Positions 39,158-47,897 of a DNA stretch of 64,000 bases are shown here, piece by piece. Under the pieces are notes generated by a model that worked only from the letters and a program-made list of their open reading frames with translations, was not told where the DNA came from and made no database searches. Source of the stretch: Elusimicrobiota bacterium (GTDB taxonomy: Bacteria; Elusimicrobiota; Elusimicrobia; UBA1565; UBA9628). Numbering within the stretch: position 1 is the first letter of the stretch; each line of letters begins with the position of its first letter. The stretch spans positions 1-64,000 of the forward strand of contig PLZD01000040.1 of assembly GCA_003151975.1 (NCBI GenBank), given 5' to 3'. A program made the translations under genes and the position numbers.

Positions 39158-39423
39158 GGATCATCCTGTTCCTCGTTTCCCCGGAAGTCGAACTCAAGCT
39201 GGAAAAGAAGCATTGGGTCTCCGTCGCGGAAATCGAGAGCGTGGGCCGGAATGATCCGATATTCGTGAGGGACAGGGATTTGTACAGCATGCTGGGTCGA
39301 ACAGACGATGGCCGTTATCTTTTCGTTTTCGTGCGCTACCTTGGACGAAACACCGCGCGCGTCATCACGGCGCACGAAATGACGGACAGAGAAAAGGACG
39401 CGTTCCGCAGGCTCAAGGGCTGA
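39151..39423 (+). CDS. BrnT-like toxin
   Basis: The predicted product from GTG 39151 is 90 residues. It has the BrnT-like order: KKHWVS near the N-terminus (family: KHGVS), a central region with Asp and Arg, GRTDDGRYLFVFVRY and RVITAHEMTDREKDAF at the C-terminus (family: RIISAR.A..ERR.Y). BrnT toxins are RNases that inhibit translation and are neutralised by BrnA. The start is chosen because it follows GGAG at a short spacing and gives the usual family length; the frame is open much further upstream, inside the kinase-like gene. The antitoxin follows after 3 nt. Confidence 0.7.
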   Translation: MLRIILFLVSPEVELKLEKKHWVSVAEIESVGRNDPIFVRDRDLYSMLGRTDDGRYLFVFVRYLGRNTARVITAHEMTDREKDAFRRLKG

Positions 39424-39426
39424 AAC

Positions 39427-39759
39427 ATGAAAACCAAGAAACCCAGACGGCACTCAAATGTCGCCGAAGTGACCTCCATCCCCTATTTTGAGTCGGATGA
39501 GGCCGCGGCGGAGTTTTGGGACAAACACGAATTCACGGAGTTCCCCGAGTTCGTCGAAAAACTCGGCAAGCTCCTCAAGGCTCGACAGGGCGAGAACAAG
39601 AAGCTCATCGCTCTGAAGGTCGAGCCCTCGTTGTTGGGAGCCATCAAGGCTGTAGCGGCGGCCAAGGGTCTGGGCTATTCGGCCTTGATTCGCATGTGGC
39701 TCTTGGAGCGGCTTCAGGCGGAACGGGGACGGTATCTGGGGCGAGCCCGCCCCGGTTGA
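39427..39759 (+). CDS. BrnA/CopG-like antitoxin
   Basis: The 110-residue product has the antitoxin signature ESDEAAAEFWDKHEFTEF (about 24-41) and a C-terminal ribbon-helix-helix-like segment (KLIALKVEPSLLGAIKAVAAAKGLGYSALIRMWLL region, about 59-93). Such proteins bind the toxin with one end and the promoter with the other, so the pair is probably autoregulated through the promoter at 39107. The ATG is 3 nt after the toxin stop, so the two are co-transcribed. Confidence 0.8.
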   Translation: MKTKKPRRHSNVAEVTSIPYFESDEAAAEFWDKHEFTEFPEFVEKLGKLLKARQGENKKLIALKVEPSLLGAIKAVAAAKGLGYSALIRMWLLERLQAERGRYLGRARPG

Positions 39760-39815
39760 GAATTTCCGCCTTTCCCCGCTTGCAAAAATAGGCCTTTACC
39801 GTCCTTTTACCGGCC

Positions 39816-39844
39816 TTGACTTGTTCGGCTTCTTCCCCTATCCT
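39816..39844 (+). promoter_or_regulatory. Promoter TTGACT-17-TATCCT, near-leaderless
   Basis: TTGACT at 39816-39821 and TATCCT at 39839-39844, 17 bp apart. The ATG at 39855 lies 10 nt downstream. A longer in-frame ORF that starts at the TTG of the -35 box is therefore not the real start. Confidence 0.75.
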
Positions 39845-39854
39845 TAAGAGTGCC

Positions 39855-42014
39855 ATGCGCTGGATGCGTTCTGGACTCTTCCGCAAGTTCATTACCGTGA
39901 TGGGGGGAATCTCCCTCATCCCCGTCGTATTTTTGGGCATCAAACTGACCACCATCAGCCGCGGCGGCATCGAGGACGCGGTGCTCGAGCTGCACACCAA
40001 GCTCGCCGAAAAGCTGGCCGAGCAGGTCGACGACTATTTCAAGGTCTCCAACGAGAAGATCACCTTCGCCTTGGCGTCGCTCGGCAAGAAGCTGGAATGG
40101 ACCGACAAGATCGGCCTCATGCGCAGCCTCATCGAAACGCACGCCGACATCGTCGAGATCACGATGGTCAACGCCGACGGCAAGGAACTGCTCAAGGTCT
40201 TCAATCCGGACTTGTCCACCGACAGCCCGCTCGCCTCGCACCAGTCCGAATCGGGGTTCCAGCAATTCGTGCACACGGGAAGACGCACGCTGGAGATCCG
40301 CCGCGACGGGGAGATTCCGTCGCTGGTCATCTATTATCCGATGACCAAGCAGGTCATGGCGCGCGTGGTCGTCTCGCTGCGGTCGCTGGCGGCGCGCATC
40401 GGCGAGGAGCGCGTCGGCGGCACGGGATTCGCCGTGCTGATCGACTCTCAAGGCGCACCCCTGCTTCTGCAGAAGGACCGTCTGACCGCCGACCAGCTTT
40501 CCTCGTTCGCGCAATGGCCCATCGTGCGCTCGGCCCTGCAATCGAGCGCGCTGGGCTCGAGCGAGTTCGTAGACCCGCGCGGCCGTTCATGGGTCGGCGC
40601 CTACGCGCCCGTCAACCCCATCGGCAGCGCGGTCCTCATCCTGCAGTCGCGCGACGAGGCCTACGCGTCGGCGATCCGCATGAAGCACACGGCCGTCGGC
40701 ATCGTCTTCCTCGCGATCCTCGTCGGGATTCTGGGCGCGGTGCTCTTCGCGCGCCGGCTCACGGACCCGCTGTTTGCGCTCTCGCGCGCGGCGGAGGCGG
40801 TCTCGCGGGGAGACTTCCAATCCACCGTCGAGATCGACACCGGCGACGAGCTGCAGGAATTGGCGGAAACCTTCAACCGCATGACCGCCCAGCTGCGGTC
40901 CTACTCGGTCCTGCAGATCGATCGTCTCATCGCCGAGCAGCGCAAGACCGCCGCGATCCTCTACTCGATCAACGACGGCATCCTGATGAGCGACAAGGAG
41001 GGCCGCATCCAGCTGGCCAACCGCAAGTGCCTCGAGATGTTCGGCGCGAAATCCGACGTGCCCGTCGAGGGCCGCCTGCTCGATGAGGCCTTCCCGGAAT
41101 CGCCCTTGCGCGAGGCCGTCGTCAAGGCGTACCAAAGTCCCAAGCCCGACGCATTTAAAGATATAGATCTCTCGACGGAACAGACGCACAAGTACGTGCG
41201 CGTCACGGGACACCAAGTCGTCTCGCCGGGCCACAAGGCGTCCTTGGGCGTCGTCGTGGCGCTGCGCGACGTCACGCTCGAGCGCGAGCTCGACAAGATG
41301 AAGGAGGAGTTCCTGCATTACGTCACCCACGATCTGCGCAATCCCCTGGGCTCGGCGATGGGCTTTCTCGACGTGCTGATGAAGGGCACGGCCGGCGTGC
41401 TCAATCCGGATCAGCACAACATCGTGTCCTCCGTGAAACGCTCAGCCTCGCGCCTCATGAGCATGGTCAACAACATCCTCGACATCGCGAAGATGGAATC
41501 AGACCGCATCCGGCTCGGCTTGAAGAACGTATCCGTCGCCGGCATCGCCGGACGCTCGATGTCCATCCTGGAGTCGCTCGCGGCGGGCCGCAAGGTCACG
41601 ATGAAGCTCGCGGCCGTCCAGGAATACACCATCGACGTCGACCCCGACCTCATCGAGCGCGTCTTCACCAACCTCATCGGCAACGCGATCAAGTATACGC
41701 CGGAGGGCGGCACGATCGTCGTCTCGATCGTCGAGGAAGGCGGTTATCTGAAGTGCGGCGTCGAGGATTCCGGCGAGGGGATTCCTCCGGAATATTTGGA
41801 GAAGATCTTCGAGAAATTCGAGCAGGTGACGGGCCAGCGAAAGGGCGGAACGGGACTCGGTCTGACGATCGCCCGGTTCTTCGTGGAGTCCCATCTCGGC
41901 CGCATCTGGGTGGAGTCCGAGGTCGGCAAGGGCTCTAAGTTTTACTTCACTTTGCCTATGAGCCTCTGCCTCGACAATGACGGCAAGGCCATCTCAGCCG
42001 AACGAGTCGCCTGA
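39855..42014 (+). CDS. Transmembrane sensor histidine kinase (HAMP-PAS-HisKA-HATPase)
   Basis: A 719-residue membrane sensor kinase. TM1 is at about 9-28, followed by a periplasmic sensor region of about 245 residues (Cache-like in size and position). TM2 is at about 276-297, then a HAMP linker (297-350), a PAS domain (about 367-480), a HisKA dimerisation domain with His492 in THDLRNP, and a HATPase_c domain (about 585-710) with N box NLIGNAIKYTPEGG, G1 DSGEGIP and G2 GTGLGL. It should autophosphorylate on His492 and pass the phosphate to a response regulator. No regulator is adjacent; the nearest is at 62632. The LysM/FecR gene follows directly. Confidence 0.95.
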   Translation: MRWMRSGLFRKFITVMGGISLIPVVFLGIKLTTISRGGIEDAVLELHTKLAEKLAEQVDDYFKVSNEKITFALASLGKKLEWTDKIGLMRSLIETHADIVEITMVNADGKELLKVFNPDLSTDSPLASHQSESGFQQFVHTGRRTLEIRRDGEIPSLVIYYPMTKQVMARVVVSLRSLAARIGEERVGGTGFAVLIDSQGAPLLLQKDRLTADQLSSFAQWPIVRSALQSSALGSSEFVDPRGRSWVGAYAPVNPIGSAVLILQSRDEAYASAIRMKHTAVGIVFLAILVGILGAVLFARRLTDPLFALSRAAEAVSRGDFQSTVEIDTGDELQELAETFNRMTAQLRSYSVLQIDRLIAEQRKTAAILYSINDGILMSDKEGRIQLANRKCLEMFGAKSDVPVEGRLLDEAFPESPLREAVVKAYQSPKPDAFKDIDLSTEQTHKYVRVTGHQVVSPGHKASLGVVVALRDVTLERELDKMKEEFLHYVTHDLRNPLGSAMGFLDVLMKGTAGVLNPDQHNIVSSVKRSASRLMSMVNNILDIAKMESDRIRLGLKNVSVAGIAGRSMSILESLAAGRKVTMKLAAVQEYTIDVDPDLIERVFTNLIGNAIKYTPEGGTIVVSIVEEGGYLKCGVEDSGEGIPPEYLEKIFEKFEQVTGQRKGGTGLGLTIARFFVESHLGRIWVESEVGKGSKFYFTLPMSLCLDNDGKAISAERVA

Positions 42015-42021
42015 GTCGGAG

Positions 42022-43452
42022 TTGAACGTCGCCAGGAACAATGTGAACGTGAGGGCTTGGCTGTTCTGCAGCGTGCTCGTCCTGGCCGCAGCCGCGGCGC
42101 GGGCGGAGATCGATGCGCCGTCGTTTCAAAACGTCGTCGTGCGGCAAGGCGACACCTTGTGGGGCATCGCCAACACCTACCTGAAGGATCCCTCGAAGTG
42201 GGACCAGATCCTCAAGTACAACCGCCTTCCGTCCTCGGATCCGACCGTCGCCCTGCCGGGCATGACGCTTAAAGTGCCCATTCAGCTGATCAAGGAGAAC
42301 CTGCGCGCGGCGCATCTCATCTACATGGTCAACCGCGTGCTCTTCCGCCGCAAGGAGACCGCGGACTGGAAGGGCTCGAGCGAGGGCATGGAGCTCTTTC
42401 GGGGCGACTCGCTGAGGACGCTGGACGCGTCTAAGGCCAGGGTGAAGTTCCTCAACGAGGACCTGCTGAGCCTCGACCCCAACTCGCTGGCCATCATCAA
42501 GCCGATGCACGAGGACTACGACGTCGAGCTCAAGACGGGAGGCATTTTCGTCGGCCGCTCCCGCGTCGTGACCGCGTCCGCCCGGATCACGCCCAAGACC
42601 CGAGACACGCAGTACTCGGCCAAGGTCAAGCCCGACTTGAGCACCACCGTCGAGGTTTATACGGGCGTGGCCAATGTCGAGGGCCAGGGAAAGTCCGTCG
42701 ACGTCACGGCGGGCATGGCCACGGAGGTCAAGCTCGGCTTGGCGCCGAACGTCCCGACGAAGATCGCCGACCTTCCCGACTTCGAGGCTCGGGCGCAGGA
42801 CTTCAACGGCGAGTCCATGGCCGGAAAGGCGCGCGTCAGGATCGCCGACGGAGCGGCCCTGCCCACCGGAGCGGGCGCCGATCAGGTCAACAGCGCGCTC
42901 GACGCCAACAACCTCAAAGGCGCGGTCACGGAGCTCAGCGTCGGTCTGCCGATTTCCGGTTATCGCGTTCAAGCGTCGCAATCGCGCAACTTTGAAAAGA
43001 TCGTTCTCGACAAGGTCTTCGACCCGGACGCGAAGATCGACCTGACCTATGAAAACGTCTCGGCGGGCGTCTACTGGTTCCGCATCTCGCTCATCGACTT
43101 GCTGGGTACCGAACAGCCGTTCTCCGCGCCCAAGCTCTACACCGTGGGGCTGGGCAAGCAGCTCAAGGCCGAGGGCCCGGACCTCAAGTCTTCCTTCGTG
43201 GTCTCGAAGCCGGCGGGCGACGAGAACGTCAGCTCGAACATCTACCGGGTGGTCGGCCGCGTCACCGAGGAGAACATGACCGTCGCCGTCAATGGGAAGC
43301 CGGCCCGCATCGACGAGAACGGCAATTTCGCCGTGGACGTGAAGCTCAACGACGGCCCCAACATCCTGTCGATCTCGATAACCGACGCGAAGGGCAACGC
43401 CGACACCATCACGCGCAAGGTGACGCTGTTCGGCCACTACGGCGGGTTTTGA
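42022..43452 (+). CDS. LysM and FecR domain exported protein
   Basis: The product (476 residues if TTG 42022 is used; GTG 42043 or 42049 are also possible) has a signal peptide (RAWLFCSVLVLAAAAARA). A LysM domain follows (VRQGDTLWGIANTYL, peptidoglycan-binding), then a FecR-type domain (about 120-235; ELFRGDSLRTLDASKARVKF, then a GIFVGRSRV strand). The middle region is rich in beta strands and the C-terminal domain is Ig-like (VNGKPARIDENGNFAVDVKL region). LysM plus FecR proteins are usually periplasmic and peptidoglycan-associated. The gene starts within about 10-40 nt of the kinase stop, so it is probably co-transcribed with the sensor kinase and may be part of an envelope-sensing unit (inference). 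Confidence 0.85.
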   Translation: MNVARNNVNVRAWLFCSVLVLAAAAARAEIDAPSFQNVVVRQGDTLWGIANTYLKDPSKWDQILKYNRLPSSDPTVALPGMTLKVPIQLIKENLRAAHLIYMVNRVLFRRKETADWKGSSEGMELFRGDSLRTLDASKARVKFLNEDLLSLDPNSLAIIKPMHEDYDVELKTGGIFVGRSRVVTASARITPKTRDTQYSAKVKPDLSTTVEVYTGVANVEGQGKSVDVTAGMATEVKLGLAPNVPTKIADLPDFEARAQDFNGESMAGKARVRIADGAALPTGAGADQVNSALDANNLKGAVTELSVGLPISGYRVQASQSRNFEKIVLDKVFDPDAKIDLTYENVSAGVYWFRISLIDLLGTEQPFSAPKLYTVGLGKQLKAEGPDLKSSFVVSKPAGDENVSSNIYRVVGRVTEENMTVAVNGKPARIDENGNFAVDVKLNDGPNILSISITDAKGNADTITRKVTLFGHYGGF

Positions 43453-43496
43453 CCTTCGACGGCCGAAAGTGCGCCGGCATTTGATAAGATTGGCGC

Positions 43497-44336
43497 ATGA
43501 ATCTCCGACTCGCCGCGGCGATCCTGGCGGCGGCATCCACCGCGTCGTTCTCGCAGACGGCCCCGGCCCGCGATCCCAACGTGGACATCGAGGACGCGAT
43601 CCGCTCGACCGTAGACTCGGTGCAAGGGATCAACGAGCGGCGCGAGGCGTTCCGCGGAGCCCGCGAGCTTGAGGCGCTTCAGTTCGAGGAGCCCGCGGCG
43701 ACGGCGGAGACCGCGTTTCCGGGCGCGCCCGACGGCCAGCCGCGTTGGCACTATCTGGCGAAGCCCTTGGTCGGCGCCAAGGCCCGCAGGACGCGGGTGG
43801 CGGACGGCTGGCGCCTGAACTCGCTGGGGGAGACCAAGGACAGCGCCGGATTTTTCTCGCTGCGTCTGCCGTACCCGACTGGCGTCATGAGCCGGCCGAA
43901 GATCGACCGGCATGAGGGCTTTTCTGTTCGCTTCCGCCTCGCCGTGATGGGCGAGAATCACGTCCGGCCCGAGCGCGCCGGCATCAGCGTGATCGTGATC
44001 AGCGACGACCTCAAGGGCGTCGAACTCGGATTTTGGAAGAACGAGGTCTGGGCCCAGCTCGACAATCCGCTCTTTACCCACGGCGAGGGAACGGCCTTCG
44101 AGACGGGCGGAGGAGTCGAGTACGAACTCCGGCTGATCGGCGACCGCTACGAGCTGTTCGCCGCGGGACGCCGGATCCTCGAAGGCTCGCTGAAGAATTA
44201 TTCCTCGTTCGGCTTTCCGTACAACCAGCGCAGCTTCCTTTTCTACGGCGACGACACGAGCACGGCCGCCGCCGACATGGAACTGCGGTCGCTGCGCGTC
44301 GAGTACGGGCCCGCGCGCGTCGCGAAGACTCCCTAG
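43497..44336 (+). CDS. Secreted lectin-like (concanavalin-fold) protein
   Basis: The 279-residue product has a signal peptide (MNLRLAAAILAAASTASFS). The C-terminal 170 residues form a beta-rich domain with alternating hydrophobic strands (FSVRFRLAVMGENH, GISVIVISDD, GVELGFWKNEVWAQ, FETGGGVEYELRL, DRYELFAAGRRI), the pattern of concanavalin A/LamG-type jelly-roll domains that bind glycans or serve as surface modules. No catalytic residues can be named. Start ATG 43497 follows a TAAGAT box by 6 nt. The Gre-like gene follows 11 nt after its stop, probably in the same transcript. Confidence 0.7.
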   Translation: MNLRLAAAILAAASTASFSQTAPARDPNVDIEDAIRSTVDSVQGINERREAFRGARELEALQFEEPAATAETAFPGAPDGQPRWHYLAKPLVGAKARRTRVADGWRLNSLGETKDSAGFFSLRLPYPTGVMSRPKIDRHEGFSVRFRLAVMGENHVRPERAGISVIVISDDLKGVELGFWKNEVWAQLDNPLFTHGEGTAFETGGGVEYELRLIGDRYELFAAGRRILEGSLKNYSSFGFPYNQRSFLFYGDDTSTAAADMELRSLRVEYGPARVAKTP

Positions 44337-44347
44337 CGCCAAATCCC

Positions 44348-44812
44348 GTGAGCCGCGCCTTTATTAAGGAAGACTCGGGCGACGAGGTCCCGCCGGAGCG
44401 GCGCCAGCCTTCCGGCCCCAACTATGCGACTCCGCGCGGGCTCGATCTTATTCGGAAAAAAGTGGAGTCCCTCGAATCCGCCGGCGCCGAAAAAACTCCC
44501 GAGGGTCTGCGCGAGCTGCGCTACTGGCGCGTGCGACTGGCCTCCGTCGTGCTCGTCGATAACGCCAAGAACCCGCCGCCCGACATTCGCTTCGGGGCTT
44601 GGGTCGAAACGCGCGAGGCCGACGGCAAGACCGTGCGACGGCGCATCGTCGGCCAAGACGAGGCGGAGGGGAACGCGGGCGCGATCAGCTGGGACTCGGC
44701 GCTCGGCCTCGCGCTCATCGGGCACTCGGCCGGAGACGCGATCTCCTGGAGCGACGGCGACGCCGACAGGGAATCGGCCGTGATCGCGTTCGGCTACGCA
44801 GCCGCGGCTTAG
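44348..44812 (+). CDS. GreA/GreB-family transcription elongation factor-like protein
   Basis: The 154-residue product from GTG 44348 starts MSRAFIKED.GDE, a GreB-type N-terminus, with PNYATPRGLDLI (about 28-39). A short helical part (about 40-70) replaces most of the usual coiled coil, followed by the C-terminal Gre domain (about 75-154) with RIVGQDEAE and SWDSALGLALIGHSAGD. Gre factors bind the RNA polymerase secondary channel and stimulate transcript cleavage. A shortened version might only bind the polymerase. The frame is open upstream but the GTG gives the family N-terminus. Confidence 0.8.
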   Translation: MSRAFIKEDSGDEVPPERRQPSGPNYATPRGLDLIRKKVESLESAGAEKTPEGLRELRYWRVRLASVVLVDNAKNPPPDIRFGAWVETREADGKTVRRRIVGQDEAEGNAGAISWDSALGLALIGHSAGDAISWSDGDADRESAVIAFGYAAAA

Positions 44813-44837
44813 GCGCCCGTTCTCGTCGACGCCGGGC

Positions 44838-44866
44838 TTGACAATTGGCCGCGCCGGGCTTACACT
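44838..44866 (+). promoter_or_regulatory. Consensus promoter TTGACA-17-TACACT, leaderless
   Basis: TTGACA at 44838-44843, a 17-bp spacer and TACACT at 44861-44866. The ATG at 44873 is only 6 nt away, so the transcript should begin at the start codon. Confidence 0.85.
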
Positions 44867-44872
44867 CAAGAC

Positions 44873-46132
44873 ATGGACCCCTCCGTCCGCCGGCGGCTGG
44901 CCGTGTCGTTTTCCTTCCTCGCTTTTTCGATCACCACCGCTTTCGCCGAAGATCCGCCCGCGCTGGGTCAGCTTAAATCCGACGAGCACGCGCAGGAGGG
45001 CCCCGCCGCGCCCGAAGCACACGGCTCCTCGGCGCATCACATGAAGATGCCCGCCGCGAGTTCCGACGATTGCAGGAAAACCGGCGGTTTCGTCGACCAT
45101 GTCAGCCCGGCCCAGCAGGCGATCATCAACACGTTGATCGCAACGCGCTCGCACCGCCTCTCCCACGCGCTCTGGCACGCCGTGCGCGGGGGCTTGACCG
45201 AGAAGGAAACCGCGGAGGCCGTGACGGCCTTCGGCGCGTCGTGGGGCCAGGACCACCCGTATTGCCCGCCGCCCAAGGCCGACTCGTCCGCGTCCGATTA
45301 CAATCCGGTCGGCGAGGACTTCCTTTATATGCACCGTCAGATGATCGGCGCGGTCCGAGGCGCGCTCGTCGCGGGCAAGCAGCAGTGCATCTCCGGCTTT
45401 TCGGGAATACCCGATCCGACGCAGTGGCCCTTGCCCGACTCAGACGTGTCCGGAGCGAAGTCTCCGCAGACATTGGCGCAGCTGAAGGCCTGGGACGGGA
45501 AGCTGGAGGACCCGCAGTGGCTGGCTTCCGTCAGCCTCAGCCAGCTCGGCATGGCGATCGAGCTCACGACGCACAACAACCTGCATATGCGCTACGCGAC
45601 CACCAATCCGCCGGCGGGCTTTCCGGGCGCCGTGGACGCGGGCGGAGCCCCGGTGCCGTACGACGGGAAATTTCCCGCGGACTGGCCGTACGACAAGCCC
45701 GCGTACGATTGGCTCGCCGATCCCTACGGCGCGGCGGTCAATCCGATCTTTTGGAAAATTCACGGCTACGTCGATCACTTGGTCGATCTGTGGCTGGCCG
45801 CCAACAATTTCACGAGCATCTCGGACGCGTGCGGAAAAACGCCGGCCTGCTATCAATGGAAGGGGAAATGGACCGGCGACATGCCCAATTGGATTGACGC
45901 GCCCGCCGACGCGATCGCGGCTCCCGGCGGAAAGAAAGGCGCCAAGGCCGCTCCCGCCCTCGATCCGAAGACGAAGCTCTTCACCCAGCAGCGCATGCGC
46001 AAGCAGTGGCTCGGCGTCATCGGCGCGCCCGCTCCCGGCGGAGCGAAAGGGCCGCCGCGGGCCAGCCTACCGCAGACCTCGGCCGATCCTTTTCAGTACG
46101 CGGTCGAGCAGGCTTGCGGCAAGCAGCCGTAA
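44873..46132 (+). CDS. Exported tyrosinase-like (type 3 copper) protein
   Basis: The 419-residue product has a signal peptide (to about residue 24), then a His-rich stretch (HGSSAHHMKM). FLYMHRQM with His154 fits a CuA-type histidine. THNNLH gives His234 and His238 (HxxxH), and NPIFWKIHGYVDHL gives His297 and His302. The HxxxH plus NPIFW.xH..VD arrangement is that of the tyrosinase/catechol oxidase CuB site. Family enzymes oxidise phenols with a dinuclear copper centre. The sequence is divergent and the first CuA His is uncertain (SHRLSHALWH is a candidate). Secretion fits an oxidative or cross-linking role outside the cell (inference). Confidence 0.7.
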   Translation: MDPSVRRRLAVSFSFLAFSITTAFAEDPPALGQLKSDEHAQEGPAAPEAHGSSAHHMKMPAASSDDCRKTGGFVDHVSPAQQAIINTLIATRSHRLSHALWHAVRGGLTEKETAEAVTAFGASWGQDHPYCPPPKADSSASDYNPVGEDFLYMHRQMIGAVRGALVAGKQQCISGFSGIPDPTQWPLPDSDVSGAKSPQTLAQLKAWDGKLEDPQWLASVSLSQLGMAIELTTHNNLHMRYATTNPPAGFPGAVDAGGAPVPYDGKFPADWPYDKPAYDWLADPYGAAVNPIFWKIHGYVDHLVDLWLAANNFTSISDACGKTPACYQWKGKWTGDMPNWIDAPADAIAAPGGKKGAKAAPALDPKTKLFTQQRMRKQWLGVIGAPAPGGAKGPPRASLPQTSADPFQYAVEQACGKQP

Positions 46133-46136
46133 TCGA

Positions 46137-47897
46137 TTAGAGAAGATCGCCGCGCGCGCGCAGCGCCGTTAATCGCGGTTTCGAAGAGTCCGCCGCGATG
46201 CCGCGCTGAGCTTCCTGCGGCGCGAGAATCCCGAGAGTGGTCCCGCCCTTGGCGTCGGTGAGCGGCTGAGGGGGCGGCGTGGCCGCCGTAGAGGGATCGA
46301 CCGCCATCGCCAGAACGGCGTAGCCCCAGCGCGCGGGGTTGCCCTTGATGAGGGAACTAGGGACCGCGACGGTAATCTCGTTGGCTTGCGCGTCGACGCT
46401 CATGACGAGCTTGCCCGCAGCAACCGGCGGTCCGGCCTGGCTCGAGCGATATAGATAGGCGCCCCAGGCCGACACGGTCACCGCGTATTCCCAGGCGTCG
46501 CGCGCGGCCATGACTCCGCGGCGGCCGGGGAGCAGCTTGACTGAGCCCGCGCCGGCCGTGTGGTTGAGATCGATATAGATGTCGAGCATGAGATCCCCGA
46601 GAGCGCCCGGCGATCCCGGCGCGGCTTCCAGTTTCGACATTTTGTAAATGAGAGAAACGCCCTTCTCGCTCCACTCGACGCGCAAGCCGCGGATCTTCCA
46701 GGGCTCGCGCCCCAGCGAGCCGGGAGGATTCTCGAACGCCAGCCAAGAGTCTCCCCGCGAGAAGTGGACGTCGGTTGAGCCCGGCGCGGCGTCCTCGGTT
46801 TCGGACAGCGGCGAGAACAAGGTCTCCGGTGGAGTCTGCTTCATCTTGCGATAGACGGCCGTCAGATGCGCCCGCAGCTCTCGGTCGGCCTCGGCGGCGG
46901 CCGGTTGCTTGGTATCCGCGATCAAGCGGTAGAGGTTCGCCGCTTGAGCCAGGTACAGTTCCGCGGTCGCCTCGTCGAGATCCTTGAGCTCGGCCGCGCC
47001 GGAGTTTTGATACTGCGCGAGGGTCTTGGCGGTCTCCTCATACATGCCCCAGGCTTTGCGGGACGCCGGTGAAGCCGTCCACGGCGCCGATCCCCCGGTC
47101 CAGGTGGGCCAAGAGGCCAGCGTTGGCGCTGCGGCCAGGCCCGCCGACCGGCGCTCGGCCGCGGCTTCCGAGAGCGTGGCCCAGCCTTGGCGCGGATGCT
47201 TCTCCGAGAGGGCACGCAAGAGCTTCAGCCAGGCGCCGTCCGGGACGAGTCCGTCGGCCTCGTCGACGACGAAAGCGTCGCTGCGCGGATATTCCGGAAG
47301 CGAGAGGTCCTCGGGCTTGAGCGCGCCCGTGCTCCGAGCGGCCTTGAGAGGCACGAGCACAGTCGGACCCGCGGCGGCCCAGGCGTCGATGCCGGCCGTG
47401 TAATCGGCGCACGCCGCCCACGACAATCCCATCGCGCCGAAGGCGGGCAGCATCGCGTTGGAGACGGCGCCGGCGCCGGGTGAGAAGCCCGCGGGGGGGA
47501 CGCCGAAGAGCGCCTTGAACGGCTCGCGCTCCAAAGCCAGCCGGTCGAGCGCGTCCTGCGGCCTCGGAGCCTGCGGATCCTCCAACACCCGCGGCAGGAT
47601 CGGGTCGCCCTTGAGCCGGAGGGCGAGCTCAATACGCCCCGCGGCGTTCCAGCCCGCGAGCTTCTTGGCCGCGTCCGGCGGTACGTCCTCGGGCGCGACG
47701 GCGACGGTCAACCTGAGGTCTTTGTAATGCTCGAGGAGGTCGTCGAGCTCGCTCCAATTCTTGAATTTCTCGGAAGGAATCCAAAGGACCGTGATCTTCG
47801 GCCCGTGGGATGAGGAGAAAAAGCTTTGGCCTGGCTGCGCCAGGCCAAAGCAGAGGGCTAGGCAAGCGAAATAAACCAGCGCCCTCCCGCCGTTCAT
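46137..47897 (-). CDS. Exported protein with glucodextranase-C-like domain
   Basis: The 586-residue product has a signal peptide (MNGGRALVYFACLALCFGLA). The N-terminal region (about 30-270) resembles polysaccharide deacetylase/GH57-like barrels in its pattern (KITVLWIPSEKF, GRIELALRLKGDP), but catalytic residues cannot be named. A helical middle (about 275-350) leads to a C-terminal domain (about 370-560) with the signature of the glucodextranase C-terminal family: YIDLNHTAGAGS, LLPGRRG, WEYAVTVSAWGAYLYR and VAVPSSLIKGNPARWGYAVL. That family occurs on alpha-glucan-active enzymes. The ATG overlaps the stop of the upstream CBM48 gene (ATGA), so the two are translationally coupled. Confidence 0.75.
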   Translation of the reverse strand: MNGGRALVYFACLALCFGLAQPGQSFFSSSHGPKITVLWIPSEKFKNWSELDDLLEHYKDLRLTVAVAPEDVPPDAAKKLAGWNAAGRIELALRLKGDPILPRVLEDPQAPRPQDALDRLALEREPFKALFGVPPAGFSPGAGAVSNAMLPAFGAMGLSWAACADYTAGIDAWAAAGPTVLVPLKAARSTGALKPEDLSLPEYPRSDAFVVDEADGLVPDGAWLKLLRALSEKHPRQGWATLSEAAAERRSAGLAAAPTLASWPTWTGGSAPWTASPASRKAWGMYEETAKTLAQYQNSGAAELKDLDEATAELYLAQAANLYRLIADTKQPAAAEADRELRAHLTAVYRKMKQTPPETLFSPLSETEDAAPGSTDVHFSRGDSWLAFENPPGSLGREPWKIRGLRVEWSEKGVSLIYKMSKLEAAPGSPGALGDLMLDIYIDLNHTAGAGSVKLLPGRRGVMAARDAWEYAVTVSAWGAYLYRSSQAGPPVAAGKLVMSVDAQANEITVAVPSSLIKGNPARWGYAVLAMAVDPSTAATPPPQPLTDAKGGTTLGILAPQEAQRGIAADSSKPRLTALRARGDLL

